Shown here piece after piece: positions 6,301 through 7,287 of a DNA stretch of 7,287 nucleotides. Within the stretch, counting starts at the first letter, position 1, and each line of letters begins with the position of its first letter. A program made the position numbers and the translations under genes. Origin of the DNA: Wenzhouxiangella sp. (GTDB lineage Bacteria; Pseudomonadota; Gammaproteobacteria; Xanthomonadales; Wenzhouxiangellaceae). The stretch is taken from NCBI GenBank assembly GCA_007123575.1, contig SKKV01000067.1, positions 1 to 7,287 of the forward strand. Reading direction: 5' to 3'. The notes below the pieces were generated by a model, which saw nothing but the letters and a program-made list of their open reading frames with translations, made no database searches and had not been told where the DNA came from.

Positions 6301-7287
6301 TGGGCCGGGTGCAGCGCATCGACCTGGAAGGCCACGTGCACGTGGTCGCCGGGATCGGCAACGCCTGCTTCGGCAATTGCCCGATCCAGGCAGAGATCGA
6401 TGCCCTGGAGGCGCGGATCAGCCCGCACGCAGTGCTGGTCGACCGCGATGGCCGGATCCTGATCGGCGACGCTTCTCGCCACGTGATTTACTCGATCGGT
6501 GAGGATGGGAACCTCTGGCTGGAAGCCGGCACTGGTGATGTCTTCCAGGCAATGCCCGACCTGGCGCCGGCCCGCCAGATGGCGATGGGGCCTACCGCCA
6601 TGGCATTCGGGCCCAACGGGCTCTTGGTTCAATCCGGTTTTGAACCCATCGTTTACCGCATTCCAACCATCCGCATGGAGCCTCGCGAGCTGATTGAAGT
6701 CGCGGCCCCCAGCGGCCGGGAACTATGGCATTTCGACCAGCAAGGCAGGCATCTGCGCACCTTCAACACCCTGACTGGCGCCCAGACCTGGCAATTTGAA
6801 TACGATGACGGCCGGCTCGTGGCCATGACCGATGTTGACGGCAACACGATCTCCATCGAGCGCAATGGCGATGGCCAGCCCACCCGCATCATCGCTCCGT
6901 TCGGCCAGGAAACCGCGCTCGAGGTCGATTCCGACGGTTACCTGGTCGGCCTGACCCGGCCGGGTGAGGAGCAATGGAGTCTTATCTATGGCGACGGCGG
7001 CCTGCTGACCGGCTTTACCGACCCCGCTGATCGCAGCTACGCGTTTGCCTACGATTCACTCGGACGCCTGGTAGGCGACACGGGCCCCAACGGCGGCCAC
7101 ATCAGTCTTGCACGCGTCGACCACGAAGACGGCTACGAGGTTAGTTTCACCTCGGCCGAAGGGCTAACCACCCTGTACCAGATCGACGCCCTGAGCGACG
7201 GCATTACCCGAGTCCGGGTGACTGATCCGGCCGGCGCGGTAACCGAGTCGCTGCGCTTCCGCGACGGCGAACAGCAAATGTCGCTGG
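3399..7287 (+). CDS. Secreted teneurin-like RHS/YD-repeat protein with DUF11, TTR-like, plug and NHL propeller domains (3' end outside the window)
   Basis: An uninterrupted frame of at least 1296 codons. Residues 1-31 are a Sec signal peptide (hydrophobic 5-18, likely cleavage after ALA at 29-31). Residues 56-178 form a DUF11 domain (LRLEKTASVGNVPVDGEF, LDNLGPDSA, LPAGVTV). GVAPGTIEPRR (218-228) leads into a TTR/carboxypeptidase-regulatory-like domain (228-318). Residues 319-530 match the conserved segment of bacterial RHS proteins (LYSPGEQLWRMPL, SPWDFNY). After a Pro/Arg-rich linker comes the teneurin-type plug (about 554-745), with VAGTNLRLNYRSDR, FPPSPNQVFEFAWDG and GWTLDGHHLLD. An NHL propeller of about six blades spans 746-1088, each built on xGPDGSLYIADxxNHRIRRV; GDGGPATEA-type motifs start at 757, 813 and 873. 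YD/RHS repeats begin near 1107 (FEYDDGRLVAMTDVDGN, FAYDSLGRLVGDTGPNGG). By family analogy the YD repeats form a shell enclosing a C-terminal toxin or adhesive domain, which is not visible here. Confidence 0.93.
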   Translation, partial: MRSTILVTLVMTLALIVGHGHLPLAGLSALAGNNGSDDEVFRDRFEEVTGVPDPEAEADLRLEKTASVGNVPVDGEFQYFISLDNLGPDSAVQVTVTDDLPAGVTVLDISADSPLSCASAKGVVTCEAGTLAPGSYGITLDVRAPDTPGVILNQVTVSASSDDPAPPSPASASVTVEDDNGTPPLPVIDAPELDPTVPTDPYSASKFLYTGDSPVQIGVAPGTIEPRRTNILAGQVLDRDGQGLSGVKVRVLNHPELGQTLSRADGQYNLVVNGGGVLTLDYQLEGRLPAQRKVEPGWEGWTVVDDVVLIELDDQVTAVSANANDFQVHQASTVSDDDGPRTNTLLFPPGTGVTATLADGSTVTLDTISVRATEYTVGPSGADAMPAPLPRTVAYTYAVELSADEAPGGRVHFDQTVYNYLDNYLGLAIGSLVPSGTYDRDRAAWIGEPSGRVIEILAIDNDLAVIDASGDGQAEDPGQLEALGFTDAERAQLAELYSPGEQLWRMPLRGFSPWDFNYLRTERGPVDKPPRRGPRDLRRPPQDPCEEEGSIIECPSQVLGKSLPVAGTNLRLNYRSDRVVGRQSALRIPLSGPEIGKAVSKIEVAVSIGGKTFTEDFPPSPNQVFEFAWDGLDVFGRRLLGDQEARVRVSHFQPVTYTTYGGDCPFAEWGMGNPDCEPAIVSRIVVSEPVSRFFDLTVSGLKDARGFGLAGWTLDGHHLLDRAGGVIYRGDGSRVVSSRTERVARVAGQLFNYSGSGDGGPATEAGLGLGWGIAAAPDGSFYVSDLDNHAVRRIDANGIIQTVAGGNNAGLSGDGGPATEAQLNRPHGLALGPDGSLYIADSRNHRIRRVRPDGVIETFAGSEARSIDWETRGDGGPAVEARLYHPSAVLVDEEGTVFIADGESSGGIGGGVFRIGTNGILRTMAGNGQQSGTITPPFEGPGHEVPMGFAPSLALGPQGDLYIAHYNVGRVQRIDLEGHVHVVAGIGNACFGNCPIQAEIDALEARISPHAVLVDRDGRILIGDASRHVIYSIGEDGNLWLEAGTGDVFQAMPDLAPARQMAMGPTAMAFGPNGLLVQSGFEPIVYRIPTIRMEPRELIEVAAPSGRELWHFDQQGRHLRTFNTLTGAQTWQFEYDDGRLVAMTDVDGNTISIERNGDGQPTRIIAPFGQETALEVDSDGYLVGLTRPGEEQWSLIYGDGGLLTGFTDPADRSYAFAYDSLGRLVGDTGPNGGHISLARVDHEDGYEVSFTSAEGLTTLYQIDALSDGITRVRVTDPAGAVTESLRFRDGEQQMSL

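Noticed and set aside
5889..6632. Minus-strand frame of 247 codons inside the teneurin-like gene
   Set aside because: It is a mirror of the repeated NHL coding sequence, with no recognisable domain. The plus strand carries unmistakable NHL motifs throughout.

Overview
This GC-rich window looks like a chromosomal segment of a gammaproteobacterium. The ATP synthase c subunit (GFALLGGKFLEGAARQPEL and FANPLLG) resembles those I recall from Chromatiales/Lysobacterales-type bacteria such as Wenzhouxiangella. That placement is from memory, not a search. The window holds two divergent transcription units with a 291-nt control region between them.

Minus strand, 1-3107: the promoter-proximal part of a canonical F1Fo ATP synthase operon, in transcription order atpI-atpB-atpE-atpF-atpH-atpA. 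Only the first 23 codons of atpA are inside. All subunits are intact and keep their key functional residues: the AtpB arginine R251, the AtpE carboxylate D69 and the AtpF R37. A good sigma70-type promoter (TATAAT, TTGTCG, 18-nt spacer) sits at 3161-3190, just upstream of atpI. The 216-nt atpB-atpE spacer is unusual: it carries an 83-nt imperfect palindrome flanked by TA dinucleotides, followed by two shorter palindromes, before a strong Shine-Dalgarno for atpE.

Control region, 3108-3398: besides the atp promoter it holds a nested inverted repeat (3222-3253), a directly repeated octamer (3275-3282 and 3315-3322), a GC-rich hairpin (3338-3357) and a GAGGA ribosome binding site. I could not identify a convincing plus-strand promoter.

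Plus strand, 3399-7287: one very large open frame of at least 1296 codons runs off the right edge. It encodes a secreted, teneurin-like RHS/YD-repeat protein. In order it has a Sec signal peptide, a DUF11 domain, a TTR/carboxypeptidase-regulatory-like domain, the bacterial equivalent of the teneurin plug, an NHL beta-propeller of about six blades, and the start of a YD/RHS shell. The C-terminus, where a toxin or other effector tip would sit, is outside the window. The two units have no evident functional link. The energy operon is core genome; the RHS protein is an accessory surface or secreted protein.
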